This document shows, one piece after another, positions 1-10,301 of a stretch of DNA of 64,000 nt. The DNA lies in the NCBI RefSeq assembly GCF_021134715.1, contig NC_060026.1:3658001-3722000 (forward strand), written 5' to 3'. How positions within the stretch are numbered: the first letter of the stretch is position 1; each line of letters opens with the position of its first letter. The notes below the pieces were generated by a model that was not told the origin of the DNA, searched no databases, and saw nothing but the letters and a program-made list of their open reading frames with translations. The DNA comes from Daphnia pulex (lineage: Eukaryota > Arthropoda > Branchiopoda > Diplostraca > Daphniidae). The position numbers were made by a program, and so were the translations under genes.

Positions 1-81
1 GGAGTTTGGATGGTTGTTGCCTTTGTCTCTCTTTTATTATTTTATTCTATATACGCAGGATGTATGTAATATAAAAGAAAA

Positions 82-110
82 GGAAGAAGAAGAAGAAGAA
101 GAAGAAGAAG
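82..110. repeat. GAA microsatellite
   Basis: An uninterrupted run of GAA triplets. It is the first of many simple repeats in this AT-rich spacer. Confidence 0.9.
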
Positions 111-1505
111 CTAGACTATATGCGCATTGACTTTCTTTAAAAGAGTTATATAGAGGACCGGTGCTGCTGCTGGGCTATATGGGGCTGCTGTCGGGCTATA
201 GTCCCAGAAGAGATCCGCCGTATAGATCAGAGCCGATTCATTCGCTCGAGTGAAGCCTCTCCTGGCACAGCTCCGTCAGCCCTTTGCTCCACATGACGGC
301 AGACGATGACCATTAGCTTACATCTCGTTTCCAACATGTAGCCCGAAAAGTGGGTAGGATATATCCAAGTTTGTTTTTTTGTTGTTGTCTCTTACAGGGC
401 GAAGAAGAATTAAAAAAAAAGAGATAAGATAGCGCGGGGAAATTGAATTTTCCCGCTCTTTTTTTATTATTTCAAAATCTGATTTCTTCTTATATACAGT
501 ATATATATATCTCCATGTTCTATTGGATTGAGTCGCCGGCTACCAACAACGTACTATACAAGTTCCCTTGTATTTGTCATTCAAATGAGATTGGTGCGCA
601 CAGCAGTTGATCCGGTTGATGTATTCATCAGGGAGATCAAAGATATATATAAGTCCTCCGCCCGGAAGTCTATATTTAAAAGAATGCCACTATGTCAAAC
701 TGTGTGTCTTCTACTGTGTGTTGGTCTATTGAGGGCGCAAGTTCACGGGACAGCAGACGGGGGAAAAGAAAAGAAAAGGAAGAACTTTTACTCTTTTTTT
801 CTTTTTTTATTATATCGTTGTAGATATTTATAGCGGCGTCATCTCTATATATCCTTCTCCATGTGCGCACTGCAATGCGGATGGCGTGATAAATATGCTG
901 CCGCTGTGTGGAGAGAGAACACTGTGCCAGAGTCTCAACTATATATCCGGATGTGTATAATATACTATATCTTTGCTGTGTATAAAAGCCTTTTTGTTTT
1001 AAACTGGGTTATACTTGCATAAGCAGCGCATAATGTGTTATACACAACTAGACATTATTATACACAGTGGGAGGGAGTGGGAAGATCAAGAATAATCAAC
1101 GCGGATGACCGGCCCAGTTTTTTATTAGATCAAAGAAACATATCCTACTCAACATGCTGTTGGTTTTATTAAAACAACAAATGCTGTGCTTTTAATTTAA
1201 TAATTTCTGCGGCGGGAAAAATGACGTTTTCAAATTTACCGCAAAATCTTCATCGAGAACCCAATCATTTTTCAAACACTTGTCGTCGCTCTTTATCTCA
1301 TCTGGCGCTATCATTAAAAAAAATAAATAAAAATTCTTTCAATTCCTCCCACGGCACTGAACACGCGCCCGGTATGTTGTATTTATTTTTTTAAATTTTT
1401 CTATAAAAAAAAGGAAATATTAAATAAGCCTATAGATGTAAACGACTATCGATTTGTCACGGCTCCTTTATCAAAGAAGATATGGAGAGATAGAGCAACT
1501 TCCAA
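111..1505. other. Spacer, no gene recognised
   Basis: AT-rich sequence with homopolymer tracts and TATA-like words. The GC-richer patch around 160-345 has short open stretches in more than one frame but no convincing exon boundaries. I see no supported gene here. Confidence 0.5.
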
Positions 1506-1645
1506 CTATAGCACGGCCGTGTCGCTATTAACCCGGAGCGGAACCCCTCCGGTTTGACACAGACCGAGTGTCGTCGTCGTTGGGTTCGTCGCCGGGAATG
1601 TCTGATGATCCCAGCGTCGAGTTTGATGGATGGTGGGCGTCGTGC
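1506..1645 (-). CDS. Candidate terminal exon of an unidentified minus-strand gene
   Basis: Read on the minus strand, a long pyrimidine tract ending in TATAG immediately precedes 1645, a good acceptor. Two frames are open after it. One ends at 1528-1530 and gives a polar tail containing GDEPNDDDTRSVSNRR. The other is phase-compatible with the exon proposed at 1783-1917 and ends at 1506-1508. The GC content is above the surroundings. No family is recognised, the opposite strand is also partly open, and I cannot decide the frame. Confidence 0.3.
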
Positions 1646-1782
1646 CTATAAAATAAAAAGAAAAAAAAAGGGCAGAAAAGGGGCCAATGACTATATCTTA
1701 TAAATATCAAGAAATCGAGTGCCCGCGTCCGCCTAATAAATAATAAAAGAAAAACCACGACCTTTTGTTATATTACATATAC

Positions 1783-1917
1783 AGTTTCTAGCTCCGCAGC
1801 ACTCCAGCAGCGGCTCGAATTCCTCTGGACAAGAGTCGAAAGAGTTGCTGCTCATCCATACCGGGGCGACGTCATTGATGGATGATGCACTTTGACGTCG
1901 ACAATAGTCATATATAG
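1783..1917 (-). CDS. Candidate internal exon of the same unidentified minus-strand gene
   Basis: On the minus strand a pyrimidine-rich run and an AAAAG acceptor precede 1917, and a GTATAT donor follows 1783. The exon is open in the frame containing INDVAPVWMSSNSFDSC and FEPLLECC, entering and leaving in phase 1, so it can join the 1506-1645 exon in that exon's phase-1 frame. The plus strand is also open over about 35 codons, so strand assignment rests on splice signals only. No homology is recognised. Confidence 0.28.
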
Positions 1918-2986
1918 CTTTTATATTGCCAGGACATATCAGACAAAAAAGAAAGAAAGAGGAGAGAGCTTTAGAGAGTGAAGAGTCCTGGTTCATTAAT
2001 CAGGAGGCACTGCTGATAGTTCATTTCCCCGGGCGTCGCTTGATGCCTCGGCCAAACCCCCTTCCGCATTCCCAAAAAGTTATGAAACAAACATAAAAGC
2101 TGAGAGCATATTTTATACAGAAGAGTCTTATAGATTGTGGCAGTTATTTATTTTTATATAGAGGCCTAGACTTTCTGCGTGAAAAAGCTTTCGCGGATTT
2201 TTTTTTTCTTTCTGTATGTACAACCGCACCTTCTTCCGGAATAACAACAGGACAAAAAAAAAATAATCCTCCAGCAGATCGATGGAGAAAAAGAGAGACT
2301 CTGATTTCCTTCCGGTATACCCTGACGCCGGTTTCTTGCGAGAGCGCAACGGGGGGAAAATCTTGAAATCTTGTTACATTTTTGATTGAATAGTAATATT
2401 ATATTGCAACGTAATAATCATAATAATAGAACTATATACTCCTTTTTTTGTACCCGCGCGTTTCACATCTAAATTATACTGGGCCGCGTCATCTCGCGGG
2501 TATAAAATTTCTTCTTTATTTATTTTATTATATAAAACATTTCGTATGGTTTATAATAATAACACAGCAGCAGCAGCAGCCGGTAAGGGTTTGTATTATT
2601 ATATAGGCTGCTGCGTGTTCAATCCGCCGAGAAAACGAATATGATGCTGCGTTGTGTAGTATATACTCCGGGGAGACTTGCTGGCATATCCACTTGCCAA
2701 TGTGCTCTCAGCAGCTGCTAGAATATAGCTTGGTCTCGATAGAAAACTATATATCTCTCTCTCCTGACTATATAACAGTGTCTGTGTCTGTATTACTGGA
2801 TCTAATAGGAACAAAGAAAATGGATCTATCAAATGAGGTTAGATATCGTAGCGTAGGTATATAGTAGACGGATGCCTAACGGTGAGCTTTATAGAGGGCG
2901 TCGGTGGCCTGACATATAATACGATATTTTTATTATGTGCCACCGCCGTGTTCTCTCTCATCCACCTATCACGGCTGGTGGGCTGC

Positions 2987-3162
2987 TTATTGATACACTT
3001 TGGGAAAGATGATTCCGTTGGGGGCCCGCTCCGCTGTGGCACACCGCAAGTCTCTTATATTCTTGATTGGAATACTCTGATTGGATTTGGTTTCCAGTTT
3101 CTTGCTGCGCCGCATATCATCCACAAACTCGACATGCACTTTGATATTAAGACGACACGGCG
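2987..3162 (-). CDS. Candidate minus-strand terminal exon
   Basis: The minus strand is open for 58 codons from a possible acceptor at 3163/3162 (preceding bases ...TTTTGATTTAG) to a stop at 2987-2989. The product has an ordinary globular composition, including IKVHVEFVDDMRRSKKLE and IRDLRCATAERAPNGIIF. The plus strand over the same interval is open too (2882-3166), so this may be chance. No family is recognised. It could belong with the 1783-1917 candidate or to a separate gene. Confidence 0.3.
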
Positions 3163-3163
3163 C

Positions 3164-5466
3164 TAAATCAAAAGACTATTACATCTCTGCTCTCTCTACT
3201 ATATAAACACACAAAGTGCTGGAGAGAAGAATAGAGAGACGAGTTATATAATTCGTATCTATACGGTGCTGCTGGTTAGATTTGAGTAATAGAAGCAGCA
3301 GCAGCAGCAGCCAGAAAATCGAGATTTATTGTTGGCCCCCCGCCGCCAACATCGTCTCGTCGCGCTGTGTTTTATTTATAGAGGAAGTTGATCTCCTTTT
3401 GATAAATTTTTGTTTGAAATTTTCATGGTTTTCCTTGTTTTTATTATCCATTCTTTTGTCTTTTTTTTTGTTCAGTTCAGACTTCTTTGTTTGATGATTG
3501 CATTTTGTGTTGTTCAACCAAGGAATACAAGGCGCAAGCGCCATTATTCTCCTTTTCTTTTCTTGGCCGGCTTTCAACATTTCTAAACCACCCAAACAGC
3601 AGCACACCGTTCTTTCTACACTTATTAAAATTTCCGCTTATTTATAGGCCAACATCCAGAAAAAAAAGAAGGGTAGGGTGGTATGGCTATAAGCAGCTGA
3701 GGTAAAAAAAAACCTCGTAGTAAAAAAAAAGAAATTTTTTGAAAATGAAAGAAGCCAAAAAGAGAGTCAATTGTTTGTTTTGGCTTGGTTCAACGGCTAC
3801 TGGGCGTCCCAGTGTAGTATGTGTGTCTGGCTGCGTCTTTCTCCTTTTATACTTATATAATCCTTTTTTCCCCTTTTTTTTTTATTTATTTATTACTTTT
3901 TTTTTACTTTTGTTTATTGACCAAAACCTGTTGGTAGCTGCCACCTAGTGGCGACTACCGCAGGCAATAACCGGCGGGAGTGATTTTTTTTTTCGAAAAA
4001 AAAAGTATCTATAGCGTGATTGGTTATTCCCGACGCTAGATGGCCACCGCTGGCGTCTAGGCTTCGTGATGACAAAATCATTCTTTTGCTATACATCTTA
4101 CATGTCCCGTGGAAATGTAATATTTCAAAAGATTTTATTTTTACGACGAAGAAAATAAAAATTTCATTTTCCGTGTTACAGCGTCTGATAAAAAATAAAT
4201 TCCACTTCTGCGGTCACGGCAAACGCCAGTTTTTTTTTCTTTTTTTACTTTTTTTAAAAAATTCTCCGGGTCGTTGAGCCGAACCATAATGTTTTCTTAT
4301 CATTTTCTTATTTTTCTGTGACCAAAATGTCCCCAACGACGTCCGGCTCTTGTACATATATACACTTATAGAAGACCGCACAGGTTACAACACACACATA
4401 TAAACGTAAACACAAAATATTAAGGACCTATAAAAGATCAGCCGCATCTAGTATTCTATGCATTCGACCTTCTACTCTATACCGGCCAATGGCAATTCAA
4501 ATATTGTTACAGGCCTCCGCGTATTACGAAAGGGGGACGCCAGCAGTCGTATAATGTCGCTATAGACTATATCGTAGCGGTTCCTCAATTTGTTAGTTCG
4601 GTTATGAAATATTCAAGACTTTCTTTCTCGAGCTGCGTCCGCGACGCGAGGACCTACTGTTGACGTTCCCAAGGACCCGAAGTAGGGGCCTTTTTTTTTA
4701 ATCGCATCAAACGTAATGCGCAGAGTGATGTACGGTGCAATGAGACGGTGAAGAAGTGTGTATGTATACGCGACGGTTGAATGTTGTTGATGTCGTCAAC
4801 TGCGTGGCGGTCGGTTTTCTTTTTTTAAATTGGTAAAGAGTTACTACGAAATTCCCGCCTGTCAAAATGAATATCCAGCCAAAACGTACATACATACATG
4901 CATAACATAACATATACATAACTCTCTCTCCCGTAGCCTCAACCCTTTTCATTCGACTGGGGTCTAAAAAAAGGAGCGAGAGAACGAGCGCACTTGTCCG
5001 TGTTTTCCTGCAAGTTCGCAAGCGCTCGCGTCATGTAATACATCAGACGTGCTAAAAAAGAGTAAATAAAAGACAAGACTTGATCGATATTATGCAGTCA
5101 TATATGTATTTGTCTAAGCTCTCCAAGAACGAAAAGTTTTCACCGAAAAACAGCCGGCGGAATGTTTGTCACATGATGTTTTATCGAGAGTTTTTATTTA
5201 TGTAGCCATATATCTGATATCTCGTCATAGTAACCGCGCTTCGCTACTATAGAAATCCTTTTTTTAAATTTATACGTGTTTGTACTTTGTCAGCGTCGCC
5301 CAAAAATGAAAAACATAGCTGCAATTTTGTGTAATTTTATATTTCAAATAAATTCTTTACAATGAAAATGAAGAAAGTAGTCTAATTAAAAATGAGAGAA
5401 GTGTAGAGAATTAAGACAATCACAAAATAAATTGCTCATGTAAAGAAGAAAGAGAAAAGTGATGCG
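3164..5466. other. Spacer, no gene recognised
   Basis: AT-rich spacer with poly-T and poly-A runs and a CAG microsatellite near 3297-3313. A near-palindromic CCACCTAGTGGCG word lies near 3940. Short open frames exist on both strands, but none has supportable splice signals or recognisable product. Confidence 0.5.
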
Positions 5467-5467
5467 G

Positions 5468-5499
5468 TATATAAAGCACCACATTATGTGATATCAGTA
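5468..5499 (+). promoter_or_regulatory. TATA box plus initiator of the 83-aa candidate gene
   Basis: TATATAAA occupies 5468-5475 and the arthropod initiator TCAGT occupies 5494-5498. If the A at 5496 is +1, the TATA box starts at -28, the canonical distance. Translation would start only 13 bases downstream at 5509. The TCAG could instead be a splice acceptor, in which case the following frame is a 3'-terminal exon. Confidence 0.45.
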
Positions 5500-5508
5500 C
5501 ACTGGGAA

Positions 5509-5760
5509 ATGATATTGGGCCGTCTTGGCAACATCCTTTCAATCGCCGGTGGAAGCGTCGCCGAAGGTCTCATGAATCCGGCCATGGCGGAGGCGGCCGC
5601 CGCTTTCCCGCCTACTCCTCTAGCTGCTCCGCAGGATCGGATGCCATCGACCAAGTCGGCGGCGGTCAACGGACCGGCCAACGGACCCGGTAATTTCTTG
5701 CCACCGCTATTCAACTTGAGCAGCTTGGGTCTTCCGTCGGTTTTCTCTCTGCCTCCGTAA
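5509..5760 (+). CDS. Candidate small protein of unknown function (83 aa)
   Basis: An ATG at 5509 opens 84 codons ending in TAA at 5758-5760. The stretch is much more GC-rich than its flanks. The product begins MILGRLGNILSIAGGSVAEG, is rich in Ala, Pro, Gly and Leu, and ends LPSVFSLPP. A TATA box and initiator lie just upstream and an AATAAA lies 56 bases after the stop, so promoter, frame and poly(A) signal form a compact unit of about 350 bp. The N-terminus is mildly hydrophobic, but I cannot call a signal peptide. No family is recognised. The main alternative is a terminal exon of a longer upstream gene joined at the CAG at 5497. The antisense strand is open as well, but lacks comparable flanking signals. 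Confidence 0.5.
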   Translation: MILGRLGNILSIAGGSVAEGLMNPAMAEAAAAFPPTPLAAPQDRMPSTKSAAVNGPANGPGNFLPPLFNLSSLGLPSVFSLPP

Positions 5761-5815
5761 ATGTACATATTTAAAAAACAATAATTTTTCCCTGCCACGT
5801 TCTATGATGTAACAC

Positions 5816-5821
5816 AATAAA
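5816..5821 (+). terminator. Poly(A) signal AATAAA
   Basis: A canonical AATAAA lies 56 bases after the stop of the 83-residue candidate and marks the likely 3' end of its transcript. Confidence 0.5.
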
Positions 5822-5828
5822 CGGGTGG

Positions 5829-6300
5829 GGGGGGGGGCTGTTGTCGACTAAATTGGTCGACACCAGCCACCCCATGGACTTTAAAAATTTTTGGTAAGGG
5901 GGCTGTTGCCGGCTGATTTAGTCGACAACAGCCCACCCTACCAAAAGGGGGTTTGGACAATGTTGGGGTGTCTGTTGCCGGAGGGGTGTCTGTAGTCGGC
6001 TGGGGAACCAATGACCGCATGCCCATTAAAATATATAGTTCTCTGGCCAAAGTGTGATGCTCTTTTATCAGTATTTCATATAACCCAGGCGTCTGAACCA
6101 TCCTAAAGAATTAAATCCACAATTCTCATCATTCTAGTGTAATAATTGGGCGGCTTTTTTTTAAACAGCAAGTAGAGCCTCAGGCAAATATCTTTTGTCC
6201 GCCGCCCTTTTCCGAATGCGTTTTGCTTCTTAAAGAAAAGAAACATAATAAAAAATAAAAGCACCACCAACAGTGGGGGCTGCTAGCGGCTGAAATAACA
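5829..6300. repeat. Cluster of GGGCTGTTG-type repeats with a 19-bp inverted repeat
   Basis: The 19 bases GGGCTGTTGTCGACTAAAT at 5835-5853 recur as an exact reverse complement at 5916-5934. Both arms also contain internal GTCGAC palindromes or hairpins. Diverged relatives of the unit (ctgttgccgg, ctgctagcggctga) recur at about 5899, 5968 and 6275. This may be a small non-autonomous element or a hairpin-prone minisatellite. I see no transposase. Confidence 0.7.
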
Positions 6301-6727
6301 CTCCACGGCCGTCCCCGTATCAAAAGAAATAGGGCGGGCAAACACTCAATTCGAGTTTATTAGACTGGCGCGCGCCAGGTGTAGGTTTACAATATTGCCC
6401 AGATCCCCGCCAAGCGCATTTATATGCGTCAAAGAGAACCTCTGCTGTGTCTCTCAGTGAATAGACTGAAAGGAATGAAAGCGTTTCGATTTTTCATCCT
6501 ATACAACGGCTGTATAGATACACCACACATATAGTCGGCCGGCCTGTGGATATACGTATAAGGTGTAGTGTATGTTGTATATGCGGATGTGCAGCTGTAC
6601 GAGAAAAGAAAAAGTCGGTGCGGCTTCCAAGGAATAGACTCTACTACACCGGCGAGGGGCGAAACATTGTTGGGTGTCGACGGGTTTGTTTTCACAAGGA
6701 TCTAGTACTGATGGATGGTGTGTGCAT

Positions 6728-6748
6728 ACACACACACACACACACACA
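6728..6748. repeat. CA dinucleotide microsatellite
   Basis: A perfect AC/CA run of about 21 bases in intergenic sequence. Confidence 0.9.
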
Positions 6749-6848
6749 GGACAGCGAATGAAAATATCCGCCGAAAGACTTTTTTTTTTATTTTCTCTTT
6801 TCCGTCAGCCCGCCCTATTCCCAAAATGAAGTTGATGTTGGTGTGTAT

Positions 6849-6872
6849 AGTAGTAGTAGTACTACTACTACT
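6849..6872. repeat. Perfect 24-bp palindrome of AGT/ACT triplets
   Basis: Four AGT triplets are followed directly by four ACT triplets, so the whole 24 bases equal their own reverse complement and could extrude as a loopless hairpin. Confidence 0.85.
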
Positions 6873-9800
6873 ACTCTCTTTGCTCAATCCCACATAATCT
6901 GCAAGTATACAGGTCTATAAACCACACAGTATACACTGAAAAAAGTTCATTTTCGCCCTTCTTCTTCTTTTTTTTACGTTGTAATATCAGTTTACGCACA
7001 CAGACGAGGATTTCCATCATCTCTCCTCTGACTGCTGCTGCTGGGCCTTTGGGTGTATATAAAAAAGATATATCGATCGATGAAAATCTCTGCTCGAAAA
7101 ATCTCTCACGTCTAAACGTTTAAACAAAAATCTGTTCTGCTTTGCCATTATGCAGGGCTCAAAAATAAAATGTTAGATTTATTCTTTTCCCCTCTATATA
7201 GTTGGTTCTTTCTTTCAAGAAGACTTTTGAGCGTGAGCGAATCAACGGCAGGTTGCATACTACTCTCCTGCGCTGCTGTGTATTACCGGCCTAAGCGCTC
7301 CCCCGTGAGCCCCGTCTGTCGTTCCAGCTCGTTTATACGCCGGGAGTCGTCGAGTATAATAGTCACTTCAACTCAGATTGGTTCCACTTGGCTATACATA
7401 CTTACAGATATAGTCGCTTTCGCCTTTTTTTTACACACACACACGACGGCCATATCGCGCAGTAGTTTGGGACGTGCATTTATGCCCACTCCGGTTCAAT
7501 CATCGACCGAAGAATTTTCTCTCAGAGCAATTAAAAAAATAAAGAATAACGCCGGGCGATCCAACTTTATTCGCTCGACGGTTGAAAATAGCGCGAAATT
7601 TGAATGAAGGTGGGGGAAACAAAACCCGATTGAACTTTTTTCTGGGAATTTTTTGTTTCGGGTAATAATCAGCGGAAAGGTCTTTGAACACGTACCGAAT
7701 TTATTTCTTCCCGAGTTAACAGATTAGGCAGATATGAAGATAGTACGTGTGTATGAAGATTTCGTCCTATCTATCTAGAAAATTCATAGCATATGCAAAA
7801 GGTTGCCAAGAGGACACGGGCACCTCATTTTCTTTTGATTTCTATTCAGGCAGGGAGGGGCGGCTGTCGCTTTAGCTGACGACGACCCCAAACGTCGATG
7901 AATAATGATTAACCCTCCCGCGGCCTTTATGGGCTGGCTTTCACATCAGTTTTCTATAAATATCAATGATTCAGCACACTATACTATATCTCTCTCTTAA
8001 GCCTCTTTACGAAAGTTCGATCGGCAGCTGTTTGATTTGGAACAGTTGCTGCTGGTATTATATAAATGTTTATACGTGCAGCTTCAATTTGTGCACGCTC
8101 CGGTGTGTATATAAGTTAGGCCTGTATGGATTTGGCGATAAATAGCACCCGGATGCACCTGGGTATAGTACATTGATGGCCATCAATTACTCATCGTTTC
8201 ATTGGAAATGAACTTGCAGCTCACGGTGTACAATTCTCATCTCGTTATCTCCCATTTTTGCAATTTCATTTTTAAGGGAAAGAAAATTATCTCTTTTTTG
8301 AAGCAATCGATATAATGGCCTGTACATTATTGAAGTCAAATGGTCCCAGCACTTTGGCAGTTGATTATACAGCAAAGAAAGTTAAAACGCGGCGCAACTG
8401 TCTAAACTATTAATCAGAAAAGAAAGCGATTTGGGATTAGCTTCTAAGTTTACTTTTTTTAGAATAAATAAGAATTTAGTATCTGTCACCGGGATACATT
8501 ATTACATCATACACAAAGCAGTGCGCCTGATTTATATTATTAATAGATCAACTTGATGAAAAAGATGAAACAGGTGGTCAACTGCCGTTCCGGTCACTAA
8601 CAATGACCGAGCTGTCGCCAGAGTCATCATCATTCCGGTCTGCTTTGATAATAATGTACGCCTACTTGGCACCCGTGTCAACTCTATATATCCTACACAT
8701 ACACACACACACATATACGCTCCTGCAACACATAATTTCCAGCAGCAGCCACAGCAGCAGGCATCGGCAGCAGCAGCATTCCTTTATTTATATATTATAT
8801 TATTCCTTTGATGATTTAGTATAATACCGTTGTGGTGGAGAAGGAAGAAAAAGGATAATAATAACAACGACCATCTTTTTTCTCATTATGATGTCGCTAA
8901 ATAAATAACGAGCCCTGTGGTGGGGTGGGTGTTGGCGGGATGTTTCGGTGCGTGGGATATTACGTGTGAGAGATGAAAACAAAAAATATTGACGCGACAT
9001 CCGTGGTGCGGTCTTTTTCTTAGATTTAAAATTATTTTTAAAAAAGTGAAAAAATAAAAGAAAGTTAAGGCAGCTTAGAGATCAAATAGCTCGACGGATC
9101 GATGGGAAACTCGGAATAATTAAAACTGTATAGCCTCTCGTGTATTAAATACGTATAGATATATACCTACACATATATACGCCGCGAGAGATAGACGCGT
9201 GACGTGACGTGAAAGGTGAACTATATTAGTCGAACCGGAGAGAGCTAGAGAAAGAAATAACGAGGAAAGAACTATATAAGGATTTCTTCTTTTTTCTTTC
9301 TTCATTCTGCGTAGGAAATTGAGAGGTTAGCATTATGCAAAGATTTCTCCTTTTTTTTTTTGAGATGAGACGTAAGAACAGTTATCCTAACGAGAAGAAT
9401 TATAGAGAGGAAAACTACTTCTTCTTTTTTCTCTTTTCGAATTGGGTGGGGATTCCGGGTAAAAATGCGCAAAAAGCTTATACCCAAATATCTAAGATCA
9501 ACGAAAAGAATAATTCAATTAATGTAATTGAACCGTCGAAGCTCTCTCTTTTTTTATTTAACAATACAACACGGTGCGCAGTAATAACATATATATTATT
9601 CTCTCCCGAAGCCTCGAAATCCGTCGAAATCATATATCATTCGGCGTGGGGATAAAGAGAAATCAAGAAAAGATGAACCTTCTTCTTCTTCATTTTGAAA
9701 TGATTTCCTTTATCAGTTCATACTACGTATAGGTTATATGTACAGTACACAGCATCATCCAGCAGCACACCAAACAAATTGCGTGATATGTGTGGCGTAA

Positions 9801-10262
9801 TATGCCTCGACTTTATTCGGGGGGAGGTTCGACGAGTCACAATATTATTCGATCCGTTTGCGTATACACAGCGAAACTGTATATATATATACGAGAGCAA
9901 CAACAAAAACCTGCACACACACACACACACATATCGACTTGCACAAATATTATAACCATATCTTTTTTCGCCTCCCCCTCTGGGACCCTTTTCCATTTCC
10001 AGCCCTGTACTCTGTACGTACACCTATTTACATGTGTTTGTGCCTATAGAACCATAAGCTTGTGTGCATAGGAGCTACTTGCTACTAGCTGTGCTCTCTA
10101 TCCTTATTCCGCGCCAGCTGGAGACGAGAGAGAAGAAAATAAAAAAGTGGCTGGGCACAAGCGCAGTCTTCTCTCTGCTGTGTTCACTATATATGTGTGT
10201 ATACGGACCGCCTATATAGGAAGCGGGACCGCACACAGCACAGCACACACGCTCGATCGTGA

Positions 10263-10301
10263 TATATAACGTGTCGTGACGACTCGGGAAATCACCTCAG
10301 T
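10263..10301 (+). promoter_or_regulatory. Probable core promoter (TATA and initiator) for the GFR-alpha-like gene
   Basis: TATATAA lies at 10263-10269 and TCAGT at 10297-10301, with the initiator A at 10299. The TATA box therefore starts at -36, slightly long but acceptable. The sequence downstream becomes GC-richer and leads without another recognised gene to the ATG at 12150. Many TATA-like words occur in this AT-rich DNA, so the assignment is inferential. Confidence 0.4.

Larger units (their letters stand above)
6301..10262. other. Spacer with microsatellites, no gene recognised
   Basis: AT-rich with CA repeats (for example 6728-6748 and near 9913-9933), pyrimidine tracts and a 24-base palindrome at 6849-6872. 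The longest open stretch, 7170-7607 on the plus strand, has low-complexity composition and no ATG-led conserved product, so I do not call it a gene. Confidence 0.5.

Noticed and set aside
1535..1895. Plus-strand exons over the same interval as the minus-strand candidates
   Set aside because: Plus frames are partly protein-like, but donor and acceptor phases do not agree and acceptors lack pyrimidine tracts; the minus strand has the better acceptor.
7170..7607. 145-codon plus-strand open frame
   Set aside because: Low-complexity Ser/Phe-rich product, no flanking splice or promoter signals of note, not matching any family.
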